A stretch of 64,000 bases of DNA from Gilliamella sp. ESL0405 (GCF_019469205.1 NZ_CP048265.1:1488001-1552000); one strand, 5' to 3'; counted from the stretch's first letter, positions 47,704-57,300 are shown. Notes: generated from the sequence alone by a model not told the origin. Made by a program: numbers and translations.

Positions 47704-48312
47704 CTATAATGCTGATTTTAAAGCTTCACGTATGAGCATTTCACAATCCATTTCCGGTTTGATCACTTTGCTAATAATACGGCTTGCTTCTTGAGGCTTA
47801 TAACCGAGAGCAATAAGCGCCGAAATAGCCTCGCTTTCAATTTGATTTGCCGATTTTTTAACATCACCTTGCTCAATCACAGTTTTTAATGATGATAACC
47901 CTTCGCCAATATTTTTTACCCGATCTTTCATTTCGACAATTAAGCGTTCTGCTGTTTTCGTCCCAACGCCAGGTAATTTGACTAAGGTTTTAATTTCACC
48001 TTGTTCGACCGCTGCAATAAATTGTGCTGCTGACATGCCGGATAAAATTGCTAAAGCTAATTTGGGACCAATACCATTGACTTTAATCAGTTCACGAAAT
48101 AGCTCTCGTTCTTGTTCATGATTAAATCCATATAACAATTGCGCATCTTCTCGCACAACAAAATGGGTTAAAACAATCACTTCTTGCCCATTATCTGGTA
48201 ACTCATAAAAACAGGTCATCGGCATAAAAACATTGTAACCGACACCACCAACATCGATTAACACTTTAGGTGGCTGTTTTTCAATTATGATCCCACGTAA
48301 ACGACCTATCAC
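47704..48312 (-). CDS. ruvA: Holliday junction DNA-binding subunit RuvA
   Basis: RuvA binds four-way junctions and loads RuvB. The 202-residue protein starts [20 protein letters not shown], has two helix-hairpin-helix motifs ([40 protein letters not shown]) and a C-terminal three-helix domain that binds RuvB ([20 protein letters not shown]). It is upstream of ruvB in one operon. No defects are visible. Confidence 0.97.
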   Translation of the reverse strand: MIGRLRGIIIEKQPPKVLIDVGGVGYNVFMPMTCFYELPDNGQEVIVLTHFVVREDAQLLYGFNHEQERELFRELIKVNGIGPKLALAILSGMSAAQFIAAVEQGEIKTLVKLPGVGTKTAERLIVEMKDRVKNIGEGLSSLKTVIEQGDVKKSANQIESEAISALIALGYKPQEASRIISKVIKPEMDCEMLIREALKSAL

Positions 48313-48516
48313 AATTTATCCTTAATAATTTAGGGTTGAATAATATAAGCGATGTGGCATTCGTTGCTAAATATGCTAAATGTTTTACGCATTTGCACTG
48401 CATATTTTTAAATGTTAATCACTTAATTTTAACCGTTGATGATTATCGATTAGTTTACCTGATAGAAAAAAATTAATAAAGATAAACTGTATAAATAGAC
48501 AGGAAAACCCAAAACA

Positions 48517-48542
48517 ATTTTGCCGACATAAGTCGGCAAAAT
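48517..48542 (-). terminator. Intrinsic terminator of dnaX-ybaB
   Basis: ATTTTGCCGAC-ATAA-GTCGGCAAAAT, an 11-bp perfect stem with T residues on the minus strand side, 30 bases after the ybaB stop. Confidence 0.82.
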
Positions 48543-48571
48543 AATATTGGATAAATAGGTTAATGCATTAA

Positions 48572-48910
48572 TTAAAAAGGCATTTTAAAGCCCGGCGGTA
48601 ATTGCATCCCACCAGTAACTTGCGCCATTCTCTCTTTTTGCGCTTCTTCTAAGCGACGGGTTGCATCATTAAAGGCCGCCGCAATCAAATCTTCTAACAT
48701 CTCTTTATCATCTTCGGTAAGAAGTGAAGGATCGATTTCAACACGTTTACAGTTATGTGCACCATTAACAGTCACTTTAACAATACCGGCACCGGACTCA
48801 CCCGTCACTTCAAGTTTGGCAATCTCTTCCTGAGCTTGTTGCATTTTAGCTTGCATTTGTTGGGCTTGTTTCATTAAATTGCCCAAGCCACCTTTTCCAC
48901 CTGAAAACAT
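48572..48910 (-). CDS. ybaB: Nucleoid-associated protein YbaB/EbfC
   Basis: This small DNA-binding protein of 112 residues follows dnaX by 33 bases on the same strand, the conserved arrangement. The N-terminus is [20 protein letters not shown] and the mid region [20 protein letters not shown], followed by [20 protein letters not shown] at the end. It is slightly longer at the front (GGKGGLGN) than E. coli YbaB. recR, which normally follows, is absent here, and a terminator closes the operon. Confidence 0.96.
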   Translation of the reverse strand: MFSGGKGGLGNLMKQAQQMQAKMQQAQEEIAKLEVTGESGAGIVKVTVNGAHNCKRVEIDPSLLTEDDKEMLEDLIAAAFNDATRRLEEAQKERMAQVTGGMQLPPGFKMPF

Positions 48911-48943
48911 AATTATTCCTCATTAATAACAGTTAGCCTTAGA

Positions 48944-51034
48944 TTATACAGGACGAATACTCGCTTCATCAATCTTTGCTTCAAAACATTGACAAATCAT
49001 CGCAACTTTTGGATCTTCGATGATAGTTTGCTTCGCTTGCGCTAATTTTTGTTGATACAACGCTTCACGCATTTCTAAAGGCGTTTTTATCGCTTGATTA
49101 TCATCAATAATCACTTTGACTTTCAAATTTTGTTGACGTTTATCACTTAAAGCTTTTTCTAATTTCACTGTATTTACTGATGTATTAATGAGATGTTTAA
49201 CCGAAGAGCGCATATGTAACACAACATTATCATCATCAAGTTGTTCAATATAAGAGTTGATAGCAATTTGTTTAATTAATGGCGCGATATCTAACTGCTC
49301 AATTTCGGCACACCATGCATCTTTTTGTGCCATTTCATCAATTAATTTTTTTATCATTTCGGGGGTTTTATCACCATTTAGCGATTCCCGAAATGATTTG
49401 GTATCAATAGCTAACTCATCTTTGGTTTCAACAAGCCCACAAGATTGCCATTGATAGTTTTCAGCGGTGATTTCTGGCTCATCATCATTTTCGATACTAT
49501 CGCTTTGCCTATCAACATTGGCATTGGTTGATTGCTCGGATTGTGTTGCGGATGATGATACCTTTTTAATCAACCTGTTTTTTGGTTGATTAGTATCAAC
49601 CAATTCAGACTTTTTTGGTGTTTGTTCCTCTTTTATTAATTTACTGCGCATCTCTAAAATATTTTTGGTAAGAGACGGTGCATCATCGGGAATCGATAGA
49701 TCTGCTGTCATAACATTTTGCATAGGCTCTACATTATTATTTGCTACACTAGACTGAGCCTGAGATAACGCCTCGTTTGTTGTTGCCGGTTTTGCAGAAG
49801 CGGGCGTTGGTGCTATAGGCGCAGCTAATTTGGCTTTAACTTCGCTATCGATTTTAGGTTGAACGTGCACAGGCTGAGCCTGCTTTGCTGGCGCAACTTG
49901 CGGCTGATTAAAGTTAGCGTTATTGGTTGCCGCTGGTGTAGCACCAACCGCTTTTGGCATAAAAGCTAACGCGCGCAAAAAGCTCATCTCAGCACCAATT
50001 TTTTTATCGGGCGCATAAGCAAGCTCTTTTCGACCCATTAATAAAATTTGATAAAACAGCTGTACATCATTAGGTGCCATATACTGAGCTAAAAATCGTA
50101 TTCGCTCCTCATTATCGGTATATTCGCCTAATGCTGTTGGCACTATTTGCAGGAGCGCAACTTGATGTAATAAGGCGATACTTTCTGCTAACAAATTATC
50201 CCAATCTGCACCTTGCATAGCCGCAGATTCAATTTGTTGCATCATCGCATTGCCGTCACCATGATAAAGCGCTTCAATTAGCGAAAATGGGATAGATTTA
50301 TCCAATGTGCCTAACATTGCCGCAACCGAATCAGCATCAACCTGACCATTACCTAAAGCGATTGCTTGGTCGGTTAAACTTAACGCATCACGCATACTGC
50401 CATTAGCCGCCTTAGCCAATAGCTGTAACGCTTTCGGTTCACTATCAATTTTTTCTAATTGCAAGATATGCGCTAATTGCTGGGCAATAAGAGAAGTATC
50501 AAGCATATTTAAATGTAAATGCAAACACCGAGACAGTATGGTGATCGGCAGTTTTTGCGGATCGGTTGTTGCCAATAGGAATTTAACGTGTTCAGGCGGC
50601 TCTTCAAGTGTTTTTAACAGTGCGTTAAAACTACTTCGAGAAAGCATATGTACTTCATCGATAAGATAAACTTTGAAACGACCTTTAGTTGGCAGATATT
50701 GAATGTTATCTAAGATTTCACGAGTATCTTCAACCTTTGTTCTTGATGCGGCATCAATTTCAAGTAAATCAACAAATCGACCCTGTTCAATATCACGACA
50801 GTTATCACAAACACCACAGGGCGTTGCAGTGATACCTTTTTCACAATTTAATCCTTTAGCTAATAATCGTGCAATTGACGTTTTACCCACGCCTCGTGTG
50901 CCGGAAAATAGATAAGCATGATGAACTCGTCCTAACGAAAGGGCATTTGATAAAATTTTAAGGACATGTTGCTGCCCTACCACTTCAGTAAATGATTTTG
51001 GTCGCCATTTGCGCGCCAGAACTTGATAACTCAT
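48944..51034 (-). CDS. dnaX: DNA polymerase III subunits tau/gamma
   Basis: DnaX is the clamp-loader ATPase and polymerase organiser. I use the Met at 51034 (MSYQVLARKWRPKSFTEVVG, 696 residues), as the extension before it is not family-like. Walker A is FSGTRGVGKTSIARLLAKGL, the zinc site is CGVCDNC, and the DEVHMLSR Walker B is present. A long Pro/Ala/Gln-rich linker follows and then the tau C-terminus. A possible -1 frameshift site at 49577-49583 could give a gamma-like short form. It is upstream of ybaB. Confidence 0.96.
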   Translation of the reverse strand: MSYQVLARKWRPKSFTEVVGQQHVLKILSNALSLGRVHHAYLFSGTRGVGKTSIARLLAKGLNCEKGITATPCGVCDNCRDIEQGRFVDLLEIDAASRTKVEDTREILDNIQYLPTKGRFKVYLIDEVHMLSRSSFNALLKTLEEPPEHVKFLLATTDPQKLPITILSRCLHLHLNMLDTSLIAQQLAHILQLEKIDSEPKALQLLAKAANGSMRDALSLTDQAIALGNGQVDADSVAAMLGTLDKSIPFSLIEALYHGDGNAMMQQIESAAMQGADWDNLLAESIALLHQVALLQIVPTALGEYTDNEERIRFLAQYMAPNDVQLFYQILLMGRKELAYAPDKKIGAEMSFLRALAFMPKAVGATPAATNNANFNQPQVAPAKQAQPVHVQPKIDSEVKAKLAAPIAPTPASAKPATTNEALSQAQSSVANNNVEPMQNVMTADLSIPDDAPSLTKNILEMRSKLIKEEQTPKKSELVDTNQPKNRLIKKVSSSATQSEQSTNANVDRQSDSIENDDEPEITAENYQWQSCGLVETKDELAIDTKSFRESLNGDKTPEMIKKLIDEMAQKDAWCAEIEQLDIAPLIKQIAINSYIEQLDDDNVVLHMRSSVKHLINTSVNTVKLEKALSDKRQQNLKVKVIIDDNQAIKTPLEMREALYQQKLAQAKQTIIEDPKVAMICQCFEAKIDEASIRPV
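49567..49592 (-). promoter_or_regulatory. Candidate -1 frameshift site and hairpin in dnaX
   Basis: The heptamer A-AAA-AAC (49583 down to 49577) is in the correct phase (codons CCA AAA AAC at 484-486). A -1 slip would add Gln-Val-Asp and stop at 49568-49566, giving a 489-residue product. A perfect 9-bp inverted repeat (TAATCAACC / GGTTGATTA) flanks the heptamer. Confidence 0.5.
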
Positions 51035-51462
51035 GATCACCATTATATATCGCCAATAAATTTGCGCTAATAATAACATAAAGAGTTAAATTAGTCTTTA
51101 ATTTGCCGATTAAGTGGGCTGTAGATCTGATAATTTTTATACTGAAACGTAGGGTATTTCTGAAACTTCTTGACAAGGATTTTACCCTTTGATACTTAAA
51201 TCAAATAGGGTTTTATAGCTTAATAAATTTTTAAATTTTGTTAACACTACCGCTAAACAGATTTATTTTTTTATCCAGATAAACTCATATGGCTCAAAAG
51301 TTAAATGACGATATTTCAATCATGCTTTGACTAGTCACGACTGTCATTATTGCGCCAAATAACCGATTAAAACCTTTCTGATGTAAAAACCATAACGATA
51401 AAATTGCTACGCAATAACTGGCGTTTTCTATTTTCAGCCTAAAAGAATTAACCTTTATATAG
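51035..51462. other. Upstream region of dnaX
   Basis: About 430 bases without a gene. It holds the dispersed repeat at 51134-51177 and presumably the dnaX promoter. I see no small RNA gene. Confidence 0.5.
51134..51177 (-). repeat. Dispersed ~45-bp intergenic repeat, copy 5
   Basis: On the minus strand CCTTGTCAAGAAGTTTCAGA, then a diverged middle and ACGTTTCAGTATAAAAA. It lies about 100 bases upstream of dnaX. Confidence 0.75.
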
Positions 51463-51494
51463 ACAATCCAACCACCAATAAATGGTTGGATTGT
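51463..51494 (-). terminator. Hairpin after the M20 peptidase gene
   Basis: A perfect 12-bp stem ACAATCCAACCA / TGGTTGGATTGT lies just after the M20 gene stop. It lacks a strong T tract on the minus strand, so termination is likely but not certain. Confidence 0.55.
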
Positions 51495-51500
51495 TTATGA

Positions 51501-52679
51501 TTAGTTTTGATTGAGGTATGCCCATGCATATTGTGCATAAAACTCTGCACCAATTGCCAAACCGTCCTCATCAACATTAAAACAACCATGATGATGTGGC
51601 CACTGGGTATCTTTATCCGGATTACCTGAGCCAACTAAGGCAAATGCTCCCGGAATATTTTCAGTGTAGTAACTGAAATCTTCACCGCCGGTTGTAGGCG
51701 GCTCAAAATAAAGCGCCTCTTCACCAAATGACTCTACGATAACTTTTTGCGCTAGCAAAGCGCTCTCTTTATCGTTAATAACCGGCAAAGTGCCATAAAT
51801 ATATTCCACTTCGGCCGTTGCTCGATACATGGCAGCAACTTGATTAGCATAACGTCGAATAGCTGCTTCGATTTTGTCACGAACGGCAACATTAAAGCAA
51901 CGAACTGTCCCTTCTAACACCGCATTTTCAGCAATAACGTTAAAACGAGTACCCACCTCCATTCGGCCAATTGTTACCACCGCAGGTTCAAGTGGTGAAA
52001 TTTCACGTGATACAATCGATTGTACATTCATCACAAAAGCGGATGCCACCATAACAGCATCGACCGTATCATGCGGCATTGAACCATGACCACCTTTACC
52101 TTTGAATCGCACCGTTAATAAATCTGCTGAAGCAAAACTTGAACCAACCACGCAAGACACTTTACCAACTGGCGTTTGTGACCAAATGTGCATACCAAAA
52201 GCACTATCCACACCTTCAAGGACTCCTTGTTTTATCATCTCTTTTGCGCCTTGCGCAACCTCTTCAGCGGGCTGGAAAACCAATCTGACATGACCTTTTA
52301 ACTGATCACGTATGGCATAAAGGGCTTTTGCCGCAGTGAGCAACATGGCGGCATGGGTATCGTGTCCACATGCATGCATTTTGCCGGCAATGGTTGATTG
52401 ATAATCGATATTTTGACTTAATTCTTGCACCGGTAGCGCATCAATATCCGCGCGAAGCAAAATCCTTTTGCCGGGTTTTCCACCTTGAATTTCTGCAATA
52501 ATACCGGTTGGCTCTGTACGACGATAAGGGATGCCTATTTTATCCAGCTCTTCAGCAATTTTATCAGTAGTTCTAAACTCTTCCCATGGCAATTCGGGAT
52601 GACGATGCAAATCACGACGAAAGGCGATCATCTCAGCAATGTTTTGCTTAACTAATGTTTTTATATTTTGATTTATCAT
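51501..52679 (-). CDS. M20-family amidohydrolase (hippurate/N-acyl-amino-acid hydrolase type)
   Basis: The cytosolic zinc hydrolase has 392 residues. Metal ligands and active-site blocks are visible: RRDLHRHPELPWEEFRT, ILLRADIDALPVQELSQ, MHACGHDTHAAMLLTAAKAL, FQPAEEVAQGAKEMIKQG, FGMHIWSQTPVGK and TGGEDFSYYTENIPGAFALV. The family cleaves N-acyl amino acids, hippurate or N-acetyl-diaminopimelate. It follows a 411-residue transporter gene by about 170 bases on the same strand, suggesting uptake then hydrolysis of an acylated amino acid or small peptide. Substrate not visible. Confidence 0.9.
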   Translation of the reverse strand: MINQNIKTLVKQNIAEMIAFRRDLHRHPELPWEEFRTTDKIAEELDKIGIPYRRTEPTGIIAEIQGGKPGKRILLRADIDALPVQELSQNIDYQSTIAGKMHACGHDTHAAMLLTAAKALYAIRDQLKGHVRLVFQPAEEVAQGAKEMIKQGVLEGVDSAFGMHIWSQTPVGKVSCVVGSSFASADLLTVRFKGKGGHGSMPHDTVDAVMVASAFVMNVQSIVSREISPLEPAVVTIGRMEVGTRFNVIAENAVLEGTVRCFNVAVRDKIEAAIRRYANQVAAMYRATAEVEYIYGTLPVINDKESALLAQKVIVESFGEEALYFEPPTTGGEDFSYYTENIPGAFALVGSGNPDKDTQWPHHHGCFNVDEDGLAIGAEFYAQYAWAYLNQN

Positions 52680-52848
52680 AGTACGACCTTTTTATTCCAA
52701 TTTTTATCCGATCTCAACAATTTAAGAGCGGATAATTTAAATGATACAGACAGCGTTTAAATCCATTAGCATCTGCATTTATAAGCGTATCGAAGATGTC
52801 ATCTTCTACTATAAATCTAAAAAGATGACATCAAATAACAATGCAACT

Positions 52849-54084
52849 TTAAGCTTTCACAATCATATTGACCATAATGCCTGCTAAAACCACTGATACA
52901 ATTGTCACCGAGATAAACCCGCCGATTAACATTGGTGGTAACATATGGCTGGTTAAAATCTCTTTTTCTTTTTGGTTTTTACATAGATTATTAATGACTT
53001 CGTTAGTAATAATATAGTCAGCAGGAAAACCATATAATGCAGTAAGCGCTATAGAAAATGCCATTGCTCGACTTACATTTAAAATCTTACCTACTACAAC
53101 TGAGAAAATGAACATGCCTACCACCGCAGCAAGAATGAAAACCACTAACGGCGTAATAAGGCGAACAAGCATTTCGGGCGTTGCGCGGCTCAATGTATCA
53201 AAAATAAATAACATCAACCCCATTACTGCCAATCCAAAACCACCGGCTTTTTTTAATGGATGACGTTCTAAAAAACCAATTGAAGAGGCAATGACGCCAA
53301 ATAATAAACACAACACAAACGGGCTTACACTGACCCATGGTTTTAAAATTTCAGCAACAAAATAAGCTAAGAACCCGACAATAGCTATCCGTAAAAAGAT
53401 AAAATAAGATGAGTTATAACTGGCAGGAATTTTGCCAAATAATTTTGGCATCGGGTTTTCATCTAATGAATTGGCTTCTTCTTTTTCGACAGGGGATTTG
53501 GGATCGTTATTTGAATTCCATTTTCCAGCGTGATAGAGTTCCAGTACTCTGCGTCCCTCTTTTTTAAGCATGATAGATGTCAACGGATAACCGACAAAGC
53601 CCTGCATGACGTAAATAATAATGGCAAAAACGGCAAGATCTGCCAATCCGGCATCTGTTGCACCTTGCGCCATTATAATGGCTGAAACAATCCCACCAAC
53701 TAACGGCGGAATAGCCACAACGACCGTATTAAAATCAAAGAACAGATAACCAACTATAATGGCAACAATAATGATTCCGGCAATACCGGCTAACGAGATT
53801 AATATGGTTTTCCATTGTAACAATAACTCTTTGACTGATAATAGCGTTCCCATATTAACGATGAGCAGGTACATAAACATGACAGCAACAACTGGCGGTA
53901 TACCCGCCCGGGCTACGATATCTTTTGGAAAGAATGTCCAGTAACCTATTAAAAATAAGACTGCACAAATGAAGACAGAAGGAATCCAAGCTTTAGTGCG
54001 TGTTGAAACCACATCGCCCAGATATAAAATGATAAGTAACAAGACCAGTGCCAGCATCTGTGGCATGTCAATCATCGGTGACAT
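52849..54084 (-). CDS. Multi-pass membrane transporter, partner of the M20 hydrolase
   Basis: The 411-residue protein has about ten hydrophobic segments in two halves separated by a hydrophilic loop (KWNSNNDPKSPVEKEEANSL). Helices carry glycine-rich motifs such as AIPPLVGGIVSAIIMAQGAT and MLPPMLIGGFISVTIVSVVL. It looks like a secondary carrier of the type often encoded beside M20 peptidases; I cannot name the family with confidence. Start MSPMIDMPQM is the first Met; Met5-7 are alternatives. The predicted partner lies downstream. Substrate probably an N-acyl amino acid or dipeptide (inference). Confidence 0.75.
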   Translation of the reverse strand: MSPMIDMPQMLALVLLLIILYLGDVVSTRTKAWIPSVFICAVLFLIGYWTFFPKDIVARAGIPPVVAVMFMYLLIVNMGTLLSVKELLLQWKTILISLAGIAGIIIVAIIVGYLFFDFNTVVVAIPPLVGGIVSAIIMAQGATDAGLADLAVFAIIIYVMQGFVGYPLTSIMLKKEGRRVLELYHAGKWNSNNDPKSPVEKEEANSLDENPMPKLFGKIPASYNSSYFIFLRIAIVGFLAYFVAEILKPWVSVSPFVLCLLFGVIASSIGFLERHPLKKAGGFGLAVMGLMLFIFDTLSRATPEMLVRLITPLVVFILAAVVGMFIFSVVVGKILNVSRAMAFSIALTALYGFPADYIITNEVINNLCKNQKEKEILTSHMLPPMLIGGFISVTIVSVVLAGIMVNMIVKA

Positions 54085-54178
54085 AAAAACTCCATTTTAC
54101 TTTAAAGATTATTTCACTATCAAATAAAGCTAATCAATTAGACCAAAAAATGTATTATATTTTAAATTTTTTACATTG

Positions 54179-56008
54179 TTAGCTATTTTTTATTATAAAT
54201 TCCTTAATTTCATCTAAAAAAAGATTGCCATATTTTTCCAGTTTGATATTACCCACACCGGTGACATTGATCAGTTGCTTTTTACTTTCAGGTTTGGTTT
54301 GAACCATTTCCAGCAAGGTAGCATCACTAAACACAATATAGGGTGGAATATCTTCAGCATCGGCAATGCTTTTACGCAATCGTTTGAGATTAGTAAATAA
54401 TATCCTCTCTTCATAAGATAAAATTGTCGATAAATTAATTGATCTTGCATAGCGATTTAAACGGCTCTTTTTAACAATTTCTAATCGAGGTTTTGCTAAC
54501 GACAAGGCGACTTCACCTCGCAGGATTGGGCGTGCTTTTTCCGTAAGTTGAAGAGTGATATAGGTTGAGACATTTTGTTGCAAATACCCTAAATGAATCA
54601 GTTGCCGAATAACACTTAACCAATACTCTGCCGGATGAGTTTTACCAATACCATAAACCGACAATTTTTCATGACCATTTTCTAAGATTGCTGAGCGTTT
54701 TGAACCACGCAAAATATCTACAATATATTGAGCGCCAAATCGTTGCTCTACACGGTAAACACACGATAATACTTTTTGTGCATCAACCAGCCCATTATAA
54801 ATTTCAGGTGGATAAAGGCACATGTCACAGTTATTACAGGGCTCACTGCGATTTTCGCCAAAATAGTTAAGCAACATTATTCGCCGACAAGTCAAACTTT
54901 GAGCAAAAGATTCCATAGCACTAATTTTATGCAGTTCAACGTCTTTATGTTGCCCATCCATTTTCTCGTTTGTTTGACGATAATACCAATTGAGATCATT
55001 ATTATTAAAAATTAAAAGCGCTTCAGCTGGTACCCCATCACGCCCTGCCCGGCCGGTTTCTTGATAGTAATTTTCAATAGTTCGAGGGCAATCAGCATGC
55101 ACCACAAATCGGACATTGGGTTTATTAATTCCCATACCAAAAGCTACGGTAGCCACAATAATTTGTACATCATCTTTTATAAATTTTTCTTGAGCATTTT
55201 GCCGTTCATGATTGGTTAATCCGGCGTGATAAGCGATAGCCGAAAATCCTTTGGCGATAAGTCTTGTTGTCATATCTTCAACTCGAGATCGACTCGAGCA
55301 GTAAATAATGCCACTATTACCGTTTTGCGTTTCAATAAACGAGACAAGTTGTTCGGTCAAATTAAATTTCTCAACCACAGTATAACGAATATTAGGTCTA
55401 TCAAAACTACGCACCACAACCAAAGGATCAACTAAATTAAGTTGATGAATAATATCTGTTTGGGTCATTTTGTCGGCAGTCGCGGTTAATGCAATAATCG
55501 GCACTTGCGGAAAACGATTGGATAAATGGTGTAACTGCCGATAATCTGGCCTAAAATCATGCCCCCACTGTGAAATACAATGCGCTTCATCAATTGCGAT
55601 TAATGATGGCGGGTGGGTATCAATCAAAGAAGAAAAGGAGGATAACGCTAAACGTTCCGGCGAAATATAAAGCAGTTTGATACTGTTATTAAGATATTTT
55701 TCAATAACCTGTTTTTGCTCGACATTAGATTGACTGGCATTGAGAAATGCGGCCGAAATGCCATTAGCTAATAATTGATCGACTTGATCTTTCATTAAAG
55801 AGATCAGCGGTGAAATGACTAATGCAGTACCGGGCAACAAAACAGCAGGAATTTGATAACATAACGATTTACCCCCTCCGGTAGGAATAATAGTCAATAT
55901 ATCTCGACCGTCAATAATCGACTCGATGATCTCTTTTTGTTGATTTCTAAATGATTTATAACCGAATGTATTGTGTAAAACATCTTCAATCTGATCTTTT
56001 ATTGACAT
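54179..56008 (-). CDS. recQ: ATP-dependent DNA helicase RecQ
   Basis: RecQ unwinds DNA in recombination and repair. The 609 residues show motif 0/I FRNQQKEIIESIIDGRDILT, IPTGGGKSLCYQIPAVLLPG, DEAHCISQWGHDFRPDYRQL and QETGRAGRDG. The zinc-binding domain (CRRIMLLNYFG...CNNCDMC), winged helix and a C-terminal HRDC domain follow. Length is the usual one for a proteobacterial RecQ. It stands alone between the transporter and tRNA-Val. Confidence 0.97.
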   Translation of the reverse strand: MSIKDQIEDVLHNTFGYKSFRNQQKEIIESIIDGRDILTIIPTGGGKSLCYQIPAVLLPGTALVISPLISLMKDQVDQLLANGISAAFLNASQSNVEQKQVIEKYLNNSIKLLYISPERLALSSFSSLIDTHPPSLIAIDEAHCISQWGHDFRPDYRQLHHLSNRFPQVPIIALTATADKMTQTDIIHQLNLVDPLVVVRSFDRPNIRYTVVEKFNLTEQLVSFIETQNGNSGIIYCSSRSRVEDMTTRLIAKGFSAIAYHAGLTNHERQNAQEKFIKDDVQIIVATVAFGMGINKPNVRFVVHADCPRTIENYYQETGRAGRDGVPAEALLIFNNNDLNWYYRQTNEKMDGQHKDVELHKISAMESFAQSLTCRRIMLLNYFGENRSEPCNNCDMCLYPPEIYNGLVDAQKVLSCVYRVEQRFGAQYIVDILRGSKRSAILENGHEKLSVYGIGKTHPAEYWLSVIRQLIHLGYLQQNVSTYITLQLTEKARPILRGEVALSLAKPRLEIVKKSRLNRYARSINLSTILSYEERILFTNLKRLRKSIADAEDIPPYIVFSDATLLEMVQTKPESKKQLINVTGVGNIKLEKYGNLFLDEIKEFIIKNS

Positions 56009-56301
56009 ACTAACCTAAATAACGCATAAATTAATGCAGCGAGTATAGCCAATTTAAGCATAACAAACTACCGCCAACTTATATTTATTCCTTTATTCAT
56101 TCCAAAATTGAAAAATAATACTGAAAAATTTTCTGCAACCACCAAAAATAATCGACAATATTAAGATTTAATCTTAAAGTTAACCGTAAAATGCTTATTT
56201 TAAATACAATTTTATTCAACAGACTAAAAATTCAACTATTTTTCAATTTTTTTACTTGCTACAAATCCAATTGCCAGCTAATATTTGCGTGTTTCAAATA
56301 T

Positions 56302-56378
56302 ACGCCCGTAGCTCAGTTGGTTAGAGCATCACCTTGACATGGTGGGGGTCAGTGGTTCGAGTCCACCCGGGCGTACCA
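56302..56378 (+). tRNA. tRNA-Val (GAC)
   Basis: ACGCCCGTAGCTCAGTTGG starts the gene, the anticodon loop is CTTGACA with anticodon GAC, the T loop is GGTTCGAGTCC and the acceptor CGGGCGT-A-CCA has an encoded CCA. Seventy-seven bases. A second copy of its 3' half lies at 58222. Confidence 0.95.
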
Positions 56379-56403
56379 TTCTAAAGCCTTATACGAAAAG
56401 GCC
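56333..56403 (+). repeat. Direct repeat, copy 1 (3' half of tRNA-Val and following DNA)
   Basis: About 68 bases (from CTTGACATGGTGGGGGTCAG in the anticodon loop to CGAAAAGGC) recur at 58222-58290 with one mismatch. The spacing of 1889 bases encloses two genes. Confidence 0.95.
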
Positions 56404-56586
56404 TCGAAAGAATTAATCTTTTCCTCAATTTTATTAAAGGGGTAAAACCCACACCATTTTTAGCAAATTTTTGCGACCCACTAATTCATAATTTCACATC
56501 ATTGCTTCACACTTTAGAAGATTAATTTATTATGAATAAAATACAAAACGACTTTAGGCGCCTTGATTCTTAGTAAAACAATAAAA

Positions 56587-56607
56587 AGCCCAACTTTAGT
56601 TCAGGCT
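56587..56607. terminator. Terminator-like hairpin, probably bidirectional
   Basis: AGCC-C-AAC-TTTA-GTT-CA-GGCT with A and T tracts on both sides lies after the minus-strand gene at 56645. Confidence 0.65.
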
Positions 56608-56644
56608 CATTTTTATTTTAATTAAATATGCTTCTCAATTTATT

Positions 56645-57154
56645 TCATTGTTTTTGGCAATTACTATTATCCACATGAATGATTAAAGGCTCTCCATTAT
56701 CAATAGAATATACATAAGATGCCCCATTTGAGAATATAAATTTTATACGTTGCAGTACTTTATTGTCAGACTTATCAATATTACAGTATTTATCTACCGC
56801 AAATACGGTTAAAAAAGCTTTTAATGTTTCATCATTAGAGTCTTTTATTGAAGTATTTTTTATGGTTAATTTAAAGAACAATTCATTATTATTTTTATAA
56901 ACATCTTGCAATACTGTGTATTCATCTAAATCTTTAGGAGTCTGTTTTTTAAAGCCTTCTATAATTTTATCCTGCAATGTATGCAAATTATCTTGAAATT
57001 TTTTTCTATCAACTTTATGACTAAAAGGGTTTACTGTGTTAAATTCACAAAAAGGCAGAGTATCCTTACCGGTAGTGTTTAAGAAATTGATTTCTAATTT
57101 ATTGCAATCGATATCTCTCAATAAAGTATTTACGGGGAATAAAGTTAAATGCAT
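56645..57154 (-). CDS. Unknown 169-aa protein between the tRNA-Val repeats
   Basis: I do not recognise it. It opens MHLTLFPVNTLLRDIDCNKL with no clear signal peptide, contains CEFNTVNPFSHKVDRKKFQD and NNELFFKLTIKNTSIKDSND, and ends DNSNCQKQ. It is AT-rich and appears intact, with terminator-like hairpin downstream. It lies within the segment bounded by the tRNA-Val direct repeats, next to a lipoprotein gene of a pair, and is absent from the second half of the arrangement. The start is only the first Met; a few codons of doubt remain. Confidence 0.55.
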   Translation of the reverse strand: MHLTLFPVNTLLRDIDCNKLEINFLNTTGKDTLPFCEFNTVNPFSHKVDRKKFQDNLHTLQDKIIEGFKKQTPKDLDEYTVLQDVYKNNNELFFKLTIKNTSIKDSNDETLKAFLTVFAVDKYCNIDKSDNKVLQRIKFIFSNGASYVYSIDNGEPLIIHVDNSNCQKQ

Positions 57155-57300
57155 AAAGCTTCATGCTGTCGATATAGAATTGATTGAGTAAGCAAGTCCC
57201 AGACTTTTATATCGCAAAGTCTAAAGTTGTCATTAATGCAGTTAAGTCCAATTAAAACAACAGGCCAAATTAACTAAAGCGAAATAATAGCATAGCAAAT

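Noticed and set aside
49567-49592. Intrinsic terminator inside dnaX
   Set aside because: The inverted repeat has no suitable U tract in the correct place and lies within an intact gene; the frameshift reading is more economical.
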